From contig NZ_CP030117.1 in the NCBI RefSeq assembly GCF_001039275.2, positions 4,620,501-4,684,500 of the forward strand: DNA of 64,000 nucleotides, written 5' to 3'. Below the pieces are notes generated by a model. That model was not told where the DNA came from, made no database searches, and worked only from the letters and a program-made list of their open reading frames with translations. The position numbers and the translations under genes were made by a program. The stretch's first letter is position 1. Each line of letters opens with the position of its first letter. The DNA is from Brevibacillus brevis. Its GTDB lineage: Bacteria; Bacillota; Bacilli; Brevibacillales; Brevibacillaceae. Below, piece by piece: positions 15,774 through 24,551 of this stretch.

Positions 15774-17186
15774 ATGACAAAAAATTTACCAACAACATTT
15801 ACCGAGCGCATGCAAACCATGCTTGGACACGATTATGAGGCATTCGTTTCCTCGTATGATCAGCCTGTGACACACGGCTTGCGGGTCAATCCGTTGAAGG
15901 TCGATCGTGACGATTTTTTGAAAATCTCGCCGTTTTCTCTGGAAGCAGTCCCTTGGTGCGAAACCGGTTTTCGCTACAAAGAGCCAGATCGTCCCGGCAA
16001 GCATCCTTTTCACTCCGCTGGCATGTACTATTTGCAGGAGCCAAGCGCGATGTCCGCTGCCGAAGCACTCGGCGCACAGCCTGGTGAGCGAATCCTCGAC
16101 CTGTGTGCAGCGCCAGGGGGAAAATCGACGCAGCTTGCAGCGTTTTTGCGTGGACAAGGAATGCTCGTAGCAAACGAAATCCATCCTGTTCGGGCAAAAG
16201 CCTTGTCAGAAAATCTGGAGCGCTGCGGCGTGACCAATGCCGTCGTGACCAATGAAACGCCTGAACGCTTACAGGAGCGATTCCCCCAATTTTTTGACCG
16301 AATTTTAGTAGACGCTCCATGCTCTGGCGAAGGAATGTTCCGCAAGCTACCCGAAGCAATCGAAGACTGGAGCCCTGCAAAAGTAACCGAATGCCATGTC
16401 ATGCAAGGCGATATTCTCGAGGCGGCCGCTGCTATGCTGAAGCCAGGCGGAACGTTGGTCTACTCCACCTGCACATTTGCTCCATTAGAAAATGAGCAGT
16501 CACTGGTTAACTTCCTGGGAAGTCACCCGGAATTTGAAATCGTTCCGCTGCCACATGCAGATTGCTTTTCTGCTGGTCAACCCGAGTGGGCGTCGCCGCA
16601 AAACGAGCAGCTCACCCAGACAGCCAGATTGTGGCCGCATCGTCTCCAGGGAGAGGGGCATTACCTCGCCAAGCTGCAAAAGAGTGAGACCGCTGAAGTT
16701 CATGAACCTTCCGGGAAGCGTAAAGAAAAGCGTGCGGCAAAATCGGCTCCGGCAGGTCGAAAAGAAGCCCTGGCAGCCTGGCGTACGTTCGCGGACGAAG
16801 CGCTCCCGGCGCTCTCCCAACCATTCGATGATGAATCAGCTTTTCTTTTGTTCGGCGAGCAGCTTTACTACTCACCTGCTCCCGAGCTCGACTTGGACAA
16901 GCTCAAGGTCGCTCGCGTCGGTCTGCACCTAGGAACCGTAAAAAAGAACAGATTTGAACCTGTACACGCCTTGGCACTCGCCCTCTCTCCTGCGGAGGCA
17001 GCCCGTGTCGCTTCCTATGGCGCAGACGATCCTGAAATGTTGCGATACTTAAAAGGAGAAGCGCTCACGCGTGACGGTGATAGCGGCTGGACGCTGGTTA
17101 CTGTAGATGGATTCTCCATCGGTTGGGGCAAGCAATCTGAGGGGCAACTCAAAAATCATTATCCTAAGGGTCTACGCTGGTTGTAG
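15774..17186 (+). CDS. rsmF: 16S rRNA (cytosine-C5) methyltransferase, RsmF type
   Basis: From the ATG at 15774, with GGAGG eight bases upstream, this is a 470-residue enzyme that makes 5-methylcytosine in 16S rRNA. The N-terminal extension is typical of the NOL1/NOP2/Sun family. The SAM-binding motif is LDLCAAPGGKSTQ (109-121). The two active-site cysteines are C183 in APCSGEG and C233 in YSTCTFAPLENE. A C-terminal RsmF-type PUA-like domain begins at about 380, with LHLGTVKKNRFEP. It is a single gene with a strong terminator. Confidence 0.93.
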   Translation: MTKNLPTTFTERMQTMLGHDYEAFVSSYDQPVTHGLRVNPLKVDRDDFLKISPFSLEAVPWCETGFRYKEPDRPGKHPFHSAGMYYLQEPSAMSAAEALGAQPGERILDLCAAPGGKSTQLAAFLRGQGMLVANEIHPVRAKALSENLERCGVTNAVVTNETPERLQERFPQFFDRILVDAPCSGEGMFRKLPEAIEDWSPAKVTECHVMQGDILEAAAAMLKPGGTLVYSTCTFAPLENEQSLVNFLGSHPEFEIVPLPHADCFSAGQPEWASPQNEQLTQTARLWPHRLQGEGHYLAKLQKSETAEVHEPSGKRKEKRAAKSAPAGRKEALAAWRTFADEALPALSQPFDDESAFLLFGEQLYYSPAPELDLDKLKVARVGLHLGTVKKNRFEPVHALALALSPAEAARVASYGADDPEMLRYLKGEALTRDGDSGWTLVTVDGFSIGWGKQSEGQLKNHYPKGLRWL

Positions 17187-17204
17187 TTTTGCTTCAAAAA
17201 TAAA

Positions 17205-17255
17205 AAAAGCTCACAAGGCTACACGAGATGCATTCGTGGCTGCTTGTGGGCTTTT
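17205..17255. terminator. Bidirectional terminator
   Basis: AAAAGCTCACAAG (17205-17217) pairs with CTTGTGGGCTTTT (17243-17255). It lies between convergent rsmF and the YvyF-like gene. Confidence 0.85.
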
Positions 17256-17264
17256 CTCTTTTTC

Positions 17265-17510
17265 TTATGATCTCCCTCTGCGGGACGGATTGTCTACAAC
17301 GGTCAAAGAGCCATTTCTAATATAACGCAATATTTTTGAAACAGATATCCCTGTTGCGTTGGCAATTTGCATCGCATTCGAATTCGGATACGTTCTCACG
17401 TAATTGCGAATCATCTGGTAGTCTTGTATTTCGTTTTCTCCGCAAACCTGGCAACTGTACTCTCCCCGGCCCATCGGACTGCCGCATTTCAAGCACGTAT
17501 CCGTCGTCAT
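17265..17510 (-). CDS. Short zinc-ribbon/HTH protein related to YvyF (flagellar operon protein)
   Basis: The 81-residue protein begins with a zinc ribbon (CLKCGSPMGRGEYSCQVC, two CxxC pairs). A helix-turn-helix part then reads NAMQIANATGISVSKILRYIRNGSL, and the tail is basic. The layout matches the YvyF-type protein encoded in flagellar gene clusters of Bacillales, but it is shorter than the usual 100-140 residues. Here no flagellar gene is adjacent. The ATG at 17510 has GAGGAG eight bases upstream. A nucleic-acid-binding role is likely; the target is unknown. Confidence 0.75.
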   Translation of the reverse strand: MTTDTCLKCGSPMGRGEYSCQVCGENEIQDYQMIRNYVRTYPNSNAMQIANATGISVSKILRYIRNGSLTVVDNPSRRGRS

Positions 17511-17683
17511 CACTGGTTCTCCTCACACCCTGTACTATGGTACTTTTACAAGAAAGGGTTCTATCTTCCTATCTATTACCCAAATCACATGGGAGGAAAA
17601 CACTATTTCTATCGCAATTCCTGTATTCTGTTAAAATTCGATGCCGTCATTCCGAACTCCTTCAAAAAAGCCAGTATAAGGCC

Positions 17684-18306
17684 TCAAACCGCTTTTTGCA
17701 GAAGGACAATCGCAAACCCAATTAGAAAGACTCCACTGAGCCCATGAAAAACGATGAGCCAAACCGGGCGAAAAAATCGAGCCAAATACGCGGCCAACAA
17801 AGCTACCAGCCCCAGGAACAATAAAGTCGATAGCAGACAACCTGTCGCAAACAAGAACAACTCTGTTGAATGAACAAAAGTGCCAGATGCCAATAGTGCG
17901 CCAAATACTCCCGCCCAAAACAGAACGGTCAAAGGATTCGCGAGTGTCAGAAGCACGCCGTGCCAAAAGCTGTTCGACCCGATGGAGCATGCTGGACTGG
18001 TGCTTGTTCACGTTCTCCTCTGCCTTTCATGGCACGCAAGGTTTGAATCCCGAACCAAGTCAAAATCAGGGCACCCATCATCAAAACCATCTGTTTGACC
18101 CAATGGATTTGTAACAGCAGTGACAGTCCTCCGATCGCCCCCACCATATAAACCGCATCTGCGAGTGCAACTCCCAGTACCATCATGAGTGCATCCCGTA
18201 ATCGCCGAGTCATCGCGCGATGCAACACCGCCAGACAAACCGGACCAACGGATAGCTGGAGCATCATCCCAAATAATAGACCGTTCCAGATCGCCACGAG
18301 GTTCAC
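17684..18306 (-). pseudogene. LysE/RhtB-family amino acid exporter, broken by a one-base frameshift
   Basis: Two frames together make a normal LysE exporter. The first starts at a GTG at 18306, overlapping the Lrp stop as GTGA, and encodes VNLVAIWNGLLFGMMLQLSVGP, then ends in an unrelated stretch at 17947. The second, from about 17968 to 17684, encodes the last three helices with LANPLTVLFW. Adding one T in the minus-strand run at 17965-17968 joins them as TAFWHGVLLTLANPL and gives 207 residues, the usual length with six helices. As read it cannot yield a full exporter. It is either a recent mutation, programmed slippage or a sequencing error. Confidence 0.85.
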
Positions 18307-18737
18307 ATCTCCTCTTTCATGGAAGACAGGACGATCATCGTATTCGTCTTGCTTACACCTTCTACTTGCTTCAATGTTTCCGAAATGAATCGTTCCAGAT
18401 CGGCTGTCCCTTTTACGGCAACCTTCAATACATAATCGTAAGCTCCCGCAATATGATGGCATTCCAGCACACAATCTGCCTGCATGACCGTTTCACGGAA
18501 ACCGGCGATATGCTCCGTTTTCTCGATTTGCACCATCACAAACGCAATCAGGTGAAGCCCTAGCTGTTCCCGATCCAGCTTCACCGTGAATTGCCTGATG
18601 AGTCCTGTATCCTCCAGCTTGCGTATTCGCTCGGAGACCGCTGGCACGGACAAATGAACCTGCTTGCTGATGTCTGAGCTGGTGATTCGGGCATTTTCCC
18701 GCAATAAGCGGAGGATTTGTTCATCAATCCGATCCAT
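18303..18737 (-). CDS. Lrp/AsnC-family transcriptional regulator
   Basis: From the ATG at 18737, with AAAGGAGGGG upstream, this is a 144-residue regulator. It has an N-terminal helix-turn-helix (DEQILRLLRENARITSSDISKQVHLSVPAVSERIRKLE) described in outline, then an RAM effector domain (HHIAGAYDYVLKVAVKG) that senses an amino acid and drives oligomer formation. It overlaps the start of the LysE-type exporter gene by four bases. That pairing is standard for amino-acid-induced export, so it probably controls this operon. Confidence 0.9.
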   Translation of the reverse strand: MDRIDEQILRLLRENARITSSDISKQVHLSVPAVSERIRKLEDTGLIRQFTVKLDREQLGLHLIAFVMVQIEKTEHIAGFRETVMQADCVLECHHIAGAYDYVLKVAVKGTADLERFISETLKQVEGVSKTNTMIVLSSMKEEM

Positions 18738-18928
18738 AGTGGTGCCCCTCCTTTTTATCATGATTATATCAATTTCTTTAGAACGAAAAGGAGTTTGGCA
18801 CCAACACCGTATTTTTTAAAGAATTGACGTATTTTCTCTTTTATTTTTTCTGTCAGACGATTGATCCTTGAGCGTTTTCCTAAAATCATGCTGCCGCGAG
18901 AGACGAGAAGACATCATACGCCATCTTC

Positions 18929-20095
18929 CTACGCTGATAGCTGCTCCTTCTTTAAAGTAAACAAACGGATCGCGAGCAGCAGTGACAGCAACGCAATAAC
19001 AAATCCGTACCAGCCTAGATGCTCCACAGAGGAGTGGCTGATCACCAGTCCCCCAACCCATGATCCCAAAGCGAAGCCAAATTGAATAAAGGATGTATTG
19101 ATGCTAAGCGCGATATCCGGCGAACGGGGCACCTGCGTAACCAGATAGAGCTGTTGGGCCGGAGATGTTGCCCATGTGGCGAGCATCCATAGCATGATGA
19201 TCACGATATGGGCCGTTATCACTCCATCCATGACCGAAAGCAAAAGCAGCATACTTGCCTGAAGGGAGAGTCCTACATGAATCGTAAATTTCGGCCCCTT
19301 GCGATCTGCGATAACTCCCCCCATTTTTGACCCCATAAAACTGCAAATGCCTGCAAGAAACAGAATCCCAGAAATCTCGGATGCCGAGAGCTTTGCCTTG
19401 GTTAGCAGGAAAGGCGCAATATAGGTAAACAATGTGGAATAAGCGCCGATGTACAACAGCGTGATAACAACTGCTGCCAGAATCCTTTTATTTTTTAGAA
19501 CAGCCAGCTGTGCTCGCGGTGTTACAGCCTCCTGCGCTTTTATAAGCGGGACTTTTTTATAAATGACAAGCAGCGGAACCAAGCTCAGTAGTCCAATAAA
19601 AATAAACAGCAGTCTCCAGCCAATCACTTCACTTAAAAAAGTGCCAACCGGGAGGCCAAGTACAAGCGAGCTGCTCAATCCCATCAAAATGATGCCAATT
19701 GCTCGTCCACGATTACCTTCTTCAACTAGCCGTGTAGATACCGCCATCGCAACAACTGTAGCAACGCCCCCACTGAGTCCTTGGATCATGCGTGTAACCA
19801 GCATCATCTCAAATGAAGGACTTACATAGACCAACCAGTTGCTCAAAATAAAAATGCCAAGCACCATGAGTAATAATTTTTTTCGGTCAAGATGGATCGT
19901 AACAGCGATGACAATGGGAGCCCCTACTGCCGCAGAAAGGGCAAATGCAGTAACAAGCAATCCGGCAGACGACGTCGTGACCCCCAGATCAACGGCCACC
20001 ATTTGAATGATGCCGCTTATCAGATACTCCACCGTCCCAATGAGGAAAACTGCCAAAGCGAGAATATAGACAACCCATTTATTTCCCATGCTCAC
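18929..20095 (-). CDS. MFS multidrug/sugar efflux transporter (DHA1 family)
   Basis: The 388-residue membrane protein has about twelve helices. The DHA1 antiporter features include the loop DRKKLL after helix 2, RMIQGLSGG in helix 4, the motif-C-like GLPVGTFLSEVIGWR in helix 5 and ADRKGPK in the second half. It starts with GTG and overlaps the MerR-type regulator stop by four bases (GTGA), with AAGGGGGG as ribosome binding site. It is therefore the target of that regulator and most likely exports a toxic compound in exchange for protons. The substrate is unknown. Confidence 0.88.
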   Translation of the reverse strand: MSMGNKWVVYILALAVFLIGTVEYLISGIIQMVAVDLGVTTSSAGLLVTAFALSAAVGAPIVIAVTIHLDRKKLLLMVLGIFILSNWLVYVSPSFEMMLVTRMIQGLSGGVATVVAMAVSTRLVEEGNRGRAIGIILMGLSSSLVLGLPVGTFLSEVIGWRLLFIFIGLLSLVPLLVIYKKVPLIKAQEAVTPRAQLAVLKNKRILAAVVITLLYIGAYSTLFTYIAPFLLTKAKLSASEISGILFLAGICSFMGSKMGGVIADRKGPKFTIHVGLSLQASMLLLLSVMDGVITAHIVIIMLWMLATWATSPAQQLYLVTQVPRSPDIALSINTSFIQFGFALGSWVGGLVISHSSVEHLGWYGFVIALLSLLLAIRLFTLKKEQLSA

Positions 20096-20922
20096 TTTGC
20101 CCCCCTTGGTTCAATTGGAATCTGGATTTCTATGAGCTCAACTCCAGGTTCTTCTGATAGGGGAACGTAGATTTCTCTGCCAGGCTGCTCGCTTCGAATA
20201 CTGTAACCATGCTGTTCAATCCACGTAGCCAGATCCAGGCAAGCTGATTCTTTAAAGGTCGAATCCGAACGGAATAGGAGCGTAGCCATTGTCTCGGCAG
20301 GCAAGACACTTCGTTCCATTTGCTCGGGCAGTTTGACAGATTCTGTTTTAATGGCATAACCCACCCCAAATTCGAAAAGCTGGTCCTTCGTTCCGGTTTC
20401 CTTCCATAGCACTGTTTTGGGACCAATCAAGGATGATTTCAGGCTGGCATCAAGCAAACTGTCGAATATTTGAAACAGCCAAGGAATATCTTCAGCAGCA
20501 CCCAATGCTGAATAGAAAATCAAGTGCAGGCCATCTACCTGCTTTAGAACGACCTCATGCTCCTTTTCGATCCTTCCCTCCCGTTCAACAAGCTGCACCC
20601 GTTCTTTAATACGGGCAAGCTTCGACATTTCCATCTCCAACAGAGATTGGATTTCATTTTCTTTGAGCCTCAGCATGCCCCGAATTTGTTCGGCTGGTAT
20701 ATTCTCGTGAAGCAATTGCGCAATCTGCTGCAATGAGAACCCCAATTCTTTGAAGATGACAATTCGATTGATCTGCAAAAGCTGTTCGGCACAGTAATAT
20801 CGGTACCCGGTCGTATCATCGATTTTTGCTGGTTTTAGAATCCCAATCTGATCATAATAGCGCAACGTTTGCAACGGAATACGACTCAGTCGGGAAAACT
20901 CGCTGATTTTGAACAATTCCAC
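20092..20922 (-). CDS. MerR-family regulator with GyrI-like effector domain (BltR/BmrR type)
   Basis: The 276-residue regulator has a MerR winged helix (FKISEFSRLSRIPLQTLRYYD), a coiled-coil dimer helix at about 75-120, and a C-terminal GyrI/BmrR-type ligand pocket from about 125. It heads an operon with an MFS exporter, as BltR and BmrR do. The promoter upstream has 20 bases between -35 and -10 and a dyad inside it, the sign of activation by DNA untwisting when drug binds. The start is a GTG after GGGAGAGAAGG. Confidence 0.9.
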   Translation of the reverse strand: MELFKISEFSRLSRIPLQTLRYYDQIGILKPAKIDDTTGYRYYCAEQLLQINRIVIFKELGFSLQQIAQLLHENIPAEQIRGMLRLKENEIQSLLEMEMSKLARIKERVQLVEREGRIEKEHEVVLKQVDGLHLIFYSALGAAEDIPWLFQIFDSLLDASLKSSLIGPKTVLWKETGTKDQLFEFGVGYAIKTESVKLPEQMERSVLPAETMATLLFRSDSTFKESACLDLATWIEQHGYSIRSEQPGREIYVPLSEEPGVELIEIQIPIEPRGAK

Positions 20923-20948
20923 ACCTTCTCTCCCATTACTTCGATCTG

Positions 20949-20980
20949 AGTATAAACCTTCTAGTCGAGTATAAAGTCAA
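20949..20980 (-). promoter_or_regulatory. MerR-type promoter with 20-base spacer and operator dyad
   Basis: On the minus strand TTGACT (20975-20980) and TATACT (20949-20954) are 20 bases apart, too far for normal sigma-A use. The spacer holds the dyad ACTTTATA-N6-TAGAAGGT (six of eight pairs), and GAGTATAAA is repeated at 20948 and 20967 on the plus strand. This is the classic layout for activation by a ligand-bound MerR protein. Confidence 0.7.
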
Positions 20981-21015
20981 TAACTTCCTTTCATACAGCA
21001 AAGGTGTTTCTACAC

Positions 21016-21049
21016 AAAAAAGCGCCCAGATCCTTTTCGAATCTGGGCA
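21016..21049 (-). terminator. Terminator of the DEAD-box helicase gene
   Basis: On the minus strand GCCCAGATTCG pairs with GGATCTGGGC, followed by six T after GC. It lies 12 bases past the stop codon. Confidence 0.85.
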
Positions 21050-21062
21050 GCCTCTTTATTGC

Positions 21063-22544
21063 TTATCTTCCTCTTGATTTCCCGGCAGATTGACTAAACG
21101 GTCTTCCACCCTTCGCAGAGCGAGCCGCTCCACCTTTTCCTGCTTTTTTCGTATCGGCAGGCTTCGCAGATTTACCCGCTTTGCGTGCTGCAATCGCTTC
21201 AGCCTTCTTACGGTTTTTCTCGTACTGCGTTTGCAATTCTCCCAGCTCACGCGCCATCTTCTTTTTGTAGCCTGGCTTTACCTTCGTCTTTTTCTTCAAG
21301 GCTTCACGTACAGGAGAGAACTCTTTGTCTTTTTCCTTTTGCTGCTCCTTCACCTGTTGCGCTCGCAGCTCAACAAAATGAGCTTCCCGTTCTTCTGCGC
21401 GCTGACGGCGTCCGGCATCCAGATGGCGTCCTGCCTGCAAAATTCTTTCTTCGATCGAAGCCTTCGTCGCTTTGGCAAAACGAGCCATCAAGTTTTTCTG
21501 ACGAGGAGAAATGAGGGAGATCGCTTTTCCTTTTTGTCCCGCACGACCAGTACGACCGACGCGGTGAATGTAGCTGTCCACGTCATTCGGCAAATCGTAG
21601 TTGATGACGTGTGTTACACCTTCTACATCGAGTCCACGAGCAGCGATATCTGTTGCGATCAAGTATTGGAAACGTATCTCACGGAATTGCTTCATCAATT
21701 GTTCCCGCTTGTTTTGGGACAAATCACCGTACAAGGCTTTCGCCGAGAGGCCATTTTCCTGCAAGCGGGCTGTAAGCTGTTGCACACGTACTTGGGTATT
21801 TGCAAACACAATAGTCAAGAACGGCTGCTCTTGCTCCAGCACATCGACGAGAGCGTCTGTCTTATCGCTCTGGTTGACTACATAGTAAAATTGCTCAATG
21901 CGCTCAACCGTTTTTTGCTTGCCCTCGATTTTGATATGCGGTGGCTGCTTCATGAAGCGGTGCGCCAGTCTTTTTACCAGATCAGGCATCGTAGCCGAGA
22001 ACAACAGCACCTGACGTTGAGAAGGCGTGTGGACGATGACTTGCTCCACGTCCTCCAAGAAGCCCATTTCCATCATTTTATCGGCTTCATCCAGCACGAG
22101 TGTAGAGATTCGTCCAAAGTGAAGCGATCCGCGTTTCATATGATCCAGTACACGTCCTGGTGTTCCTACAACAACATGAACCGTTTCTTTCAGCTTGCTC
22201 AGTTGTTTGTCAATATCCGTTCCACCGTGCAGAGAGAGTACATTCACATTCAGGTGTTTGCCCAGCTTTTCTACTTCTTTTGCAATCTGAATGGAAAGCT
22301 CACGTGTCGGAGTGAGGATGAGCGCTTGAATGTCGCGTTTTCCCTCTTCCAATGCGTTGAGGATCGGCAGCATGAATGCAGCTGTTTTACCCGTACCCGT
22401 CTGAGCTTGTCCGATTAGATCCTTGCCTTCCATAATGAGAGGAATGGCTTCCTCTTGAATTTGTGTCGGTTCTTTATAATACAGGTCTTGAATCCCTTGC
22501 ATCAGCTCCGGACGAAAACCAAAAGACGCAAACGATTTTGCCAT
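21063..22544 (-). CDS. DEAD-box ATP-dependent RNA helicase
   Basis: From the ATG at 22544 this is a 493-residue helicase. The Q motif YKEPTQIQEEAIP, motif I AQTGTGKT, Ia PTRELSIQ, Ib TPGRVLDH, II VLDEADKM, III SATMP, V ATDIAARGLDVEGV and VI HRVGRTGRAG are all present in order. From about 375 the tail is long and rich in lysine and arginine (RSAKGGRPFSQSAGKSRGR), for RNA binding. Such enzymes unwind structured RNA in cold adaptation, ribosome assembly or mRNA decay. The leader is about 130 bases long. I give no symbol because CshA, CshB and others cannot be told apart here. Confidence 0.95.
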   Translation of the reverse strand: MAKSFASFGFRPELMQGIQDLYYKEPTQIQEEAIPLIMEGKDLIGQAQTGTGKTAAFMLPILNALEEGKRDIQALILTPTRELSIQIAKEVEKLGKHLNVNVLSLHGGTDIDKQLSKLKETVHVVVGTPGRVLDHMKRGSLHFGRISTLVLDEADKMMEMGFLEDVEQVIVHTPSQRQVLLFSATMPDLVKRLAHRFMKQPPHIKIEGKQKTVERIEQFYYVVNQSDKTDALVDVLEQEQPFLTIVFANTQVRVQQLTARLQENGLSAKALYGDLSQNKREQLMKQFREIRFQYLIATDIAARGLDVEGVTHVINYDLPNDVDSYIHRVGRTGRAGQKGKAISLISPRQKNLMARFAKATKASIEERILQAGRHLDAGRRQRAEEREAHFVELRAQQVKEQQKEKDKEFSPVREALKKKTKVKPGYKKKMARELGELQTQYEKNRKKAEAIAARKAGKSAKPADTKKAGKGGAARSAKGGRPFSQSAGKSRGR

Positions 22545-22680
22545 AACTTCCACTTCCTTTCACAAACGATCCGATTCGCCACACCATGACTGCATGGACA
22601 GTGGATGCGATAAATCCGGCTCTCATCAATCAACATTCATCCTAGGCAGGTTGTTGCCCTTGCGAAATCCTATCCTACCT

Positions 22681-22709
22681 ATACTAAAGGAGTCCTTTCG
22701 AAAAAACAA
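22681..22709 (-). promoter_or_regulatory. Promoter of the DEAD-box helicase gene
   Basis: On the minus strand TTGTTT (22704-22709) and TAGTAT (22681-22686) are 17 bases apart. The rest of the 320-base gap between the helicase and the sigma gene shows nothing else I can name. Confidence 0.5.
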
Positions 22710-22863
22710 CTAAACCGTTCAACTCCCGGGTATTTTTCTTCGAGACTTGCAACAACAAAGCAAGCCTAACTGAAATTTTTGCTGACATCATGTGACCATG
22801 TAGCGCTTTCGCTGATCTAATTACTGTCAATGTGAAAAACCAACACAGAAAGGAGTGAAAAAG

Positions 22864-23397
22864 GTGGATCTAAGAGAACAGGTTCTCCTGGCAAAGCAAG
22901 GAGATCGTGAAGCTTTTATCACTGTTGTCAAACACGTTGAGAGCTCCTTGTACCATACGGCTAAATCCATCCTGAAAAAAGAGGAAGATATTGCGGATGC
23001 CCTCCAGGAAACCATTTTGAAGGCTTATAAATCTCTGTATTCACTTCGTGAGCCCCATTTTTTCAAAACATGGATGTTCCGAATTTTGATCAACGAATGC
23101 AATAAGATACTAGCAAATCGCTCCCGTAACGTTCTACTGGATGAATTCCCTATCCAATTGTCACTCTCACATAAAGACGAACTTATTGACCTGCGGGACG
23201 CCGTTGAAAAATTGGATGAGCAGCAGCGCCTTGTTATTGTGCTTCACTATTTTGAAGACCTGCCTTTACGACAAGTAGCAGAGATACTGGAAATTTCGGA
23301 GAGTGCCGCAAAAATGCGGCTTAGTCGAGCACGGAACAACTTGATGGAAAAATTAAACACATTCCGGGAAGGGAAGATACATTATGGATCAATCTAA
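22864..23397 (+). CDS. ECF-type RNA polymerase sigma factor
   Basis: From the GTG at 22864, eight bases after AAAGGAG, this is a 177-residue ECF factor. An earlier in-frame GTG at 22855 abuts that site and is unlikely. Region 2 carries DIADALQETILKAYKSL and FFKTWMFRILINEC; region 4 carries DEQQRLVIVLHYFEDLPLRQ and SESAAKMRLSRAR. It overlaps the following DUF4179 gene by 14 bases, so the two are translated together as sigma factor and membrane-bound anti-sigma factor. The inducing stress is unknown. Confidence 0.92.
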   Translation: MDLREQVLLAKQGDREAFITVVKHVESSLYHTAKSILKKEEDIADALQETILKAYKSLYSLREPHFFKTWMFRILINECNKILANRSRNVLLDEFPIQLSLSHKDELIDLRDAVEKLDEQQRLVIVLHYFEDLPLRQVAEILEISESAAKMRLSRARNNLMEKLNTFREGKIHYGSI

Positions 23398-24493
23398 ATT
23401 TGATTTCGAACTAAAAGAGTACAAACGTACAAAGGATACGACGATGTCACCATTGGTACGGGCTCGACTGGATGAAACATACGCCTCTCTCCCAGAAATG
23501 TCTCGCGAACGAAAAGTCCAGCGATTACGCAAAGCACCCTATGTTGCGGCCGCCGCAGTCATTCTAGGTGCAACTGTATTCACTTCCGGATTTATCTCGC
23601 CGGTCATGGCGCAATCCATTAAGGAGATCCCATTCGTCGGCAGTCTCTTTAGCTTCATCGAAGCGGACCTCGGCTTACGTGCCGCAGGCGAACAAGGTCT
23701 TTCTTCCAAGGTAAACAGGAGTATTTCTCACCAGGACATGAAGCTCGAGGTAACGGAGACGGTCTTCGACGGAACACGTGCTGTCTATCTGCTCAGCGTA
23801 ACGGCTCCAAACCTGAAGGACGGCATGTTTGATACGGGAAAAGAGGTTGTCAAACTCAGTGACGCTATCGAAAATGTCACTTTTACCATCGATGGAAAAG
23901 GTCAAGATGACCCAAGTAGTTTGGTAACTGGCGGTAGTTTTTTCTACACAGCGGGCGAATCACACCCAAACTATCTTATCTTCGAAGAAATTTTGAAGAC
24001 ACCTGGGCACAATTCAACGAGCATGATTCCAGACTCTTTCCAAGCGGAAGTGGTTGTTAAGCTTGCTGGAATTGATCAAGCCTTCAAGCTGGACATTCCC
24101 TTCCAAAAAGCGACGAACGACACCCTCCGGCTTAAACCGAATGCTATTCAATCAAACGATGGGATTTCTTTCGAAGTATCCGAGGTCAATGTGACGCCAG
24201 TGACGACGCGCTTGTTGTATTCGTTCAAACTGAATGGCAAGACATCAGATCCGTTCATCAGAGCTGCCCTGTTTGACGACCAAGGTCGTCAACTGACATC
24301 CCTCCACGGAGAAGGAGAGGTTAAGGATAACACGCTCACATTTGACGCCCGCTATGCTTCTTCACAAGGACAGCCGAAGTATTTCATCATCAAGCCTTTC
24401 GTCGTAAAAGATCATTCTGCGGAAACAGTCACAGACGATCAGTTTATTAAGGGTCTGGAAATAAAGGTAGACCTCCCCGAGCAGAACAAGTAA
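23384..24493 (+). CDS. DUF4179-type membrane anti-sigma factor
   Basis: The 369-residue protein has a cytoplasmic N-terminal part of about 50 residues, one transmembrane helix at about 52-72 (YVAAAAVILGATVFTSGF) and a large external beta-rich domain that begins IKEIPFVGSLF. This is the DUF4179 layout of anti-sigma proteins paired with ECF genes. The cytoplasmic part should hold the sigma factor and the external part sense a signal at the envelope. It overlaps the sigma gene by 14 bases. A paralogue of the same design lies at 39770-40843. Confidence 0.85.
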   Translation: MDQSKFDFELKEYKRTKDTTMSPLVRARLDETYASLPEMSRERKVQRLRKAPYVAAAAVILGATVFTSGFISPVMAQSIKEIPFVGSLFSFIEADLGLRAAGEQGLSSKVNRSISHQDMKLEVTETVFDGTRAVYLLSVTAPNLKDGMFDTGKEVVKLSDAIENVTFTIDGKGQDDPSSLVTGGSFFYTAGESHPNYLIFEEILKTPGHNSTSMIPDSFQAEVVVKLAGIDQAFKLDIPFQKATNDTLRLKPNAIQSNDGISFEVSEVNVTPVTTRLLYSFKLNGKTSDPFIRAALFDDQGRQLTSLHGEGEVKDNTLTFDARYASSQGQPKYFIIKPFVVKDHSAETVTDDQFIKGLEIKVDLPEQNK

Positions 24494-24502
24494 CAAAACA
24501 AA

Positions 24503-24543
24503 TAACCCTCTCCATCGCAATCATACATGCATGGAGAGGGTTT
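24503..24543. terminator. Bidirectional terminator
   Basis: AACCCTCTCCAT (24504-24515 region) pairs with ATGGAGAGGGTT (24531-24542). It lies between the convergent anti-sigma and M42 peptidase genes. Confidence 0.85.
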
Positions 24544-24551
24544 CGCTTCCC

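Noticed and set aside
21090..22418. Long plus-strand open frame opposite the DEAD-box helicase
   Set aside because: All helicase motifs are on the other strand; this frame has no start signal or known motif.
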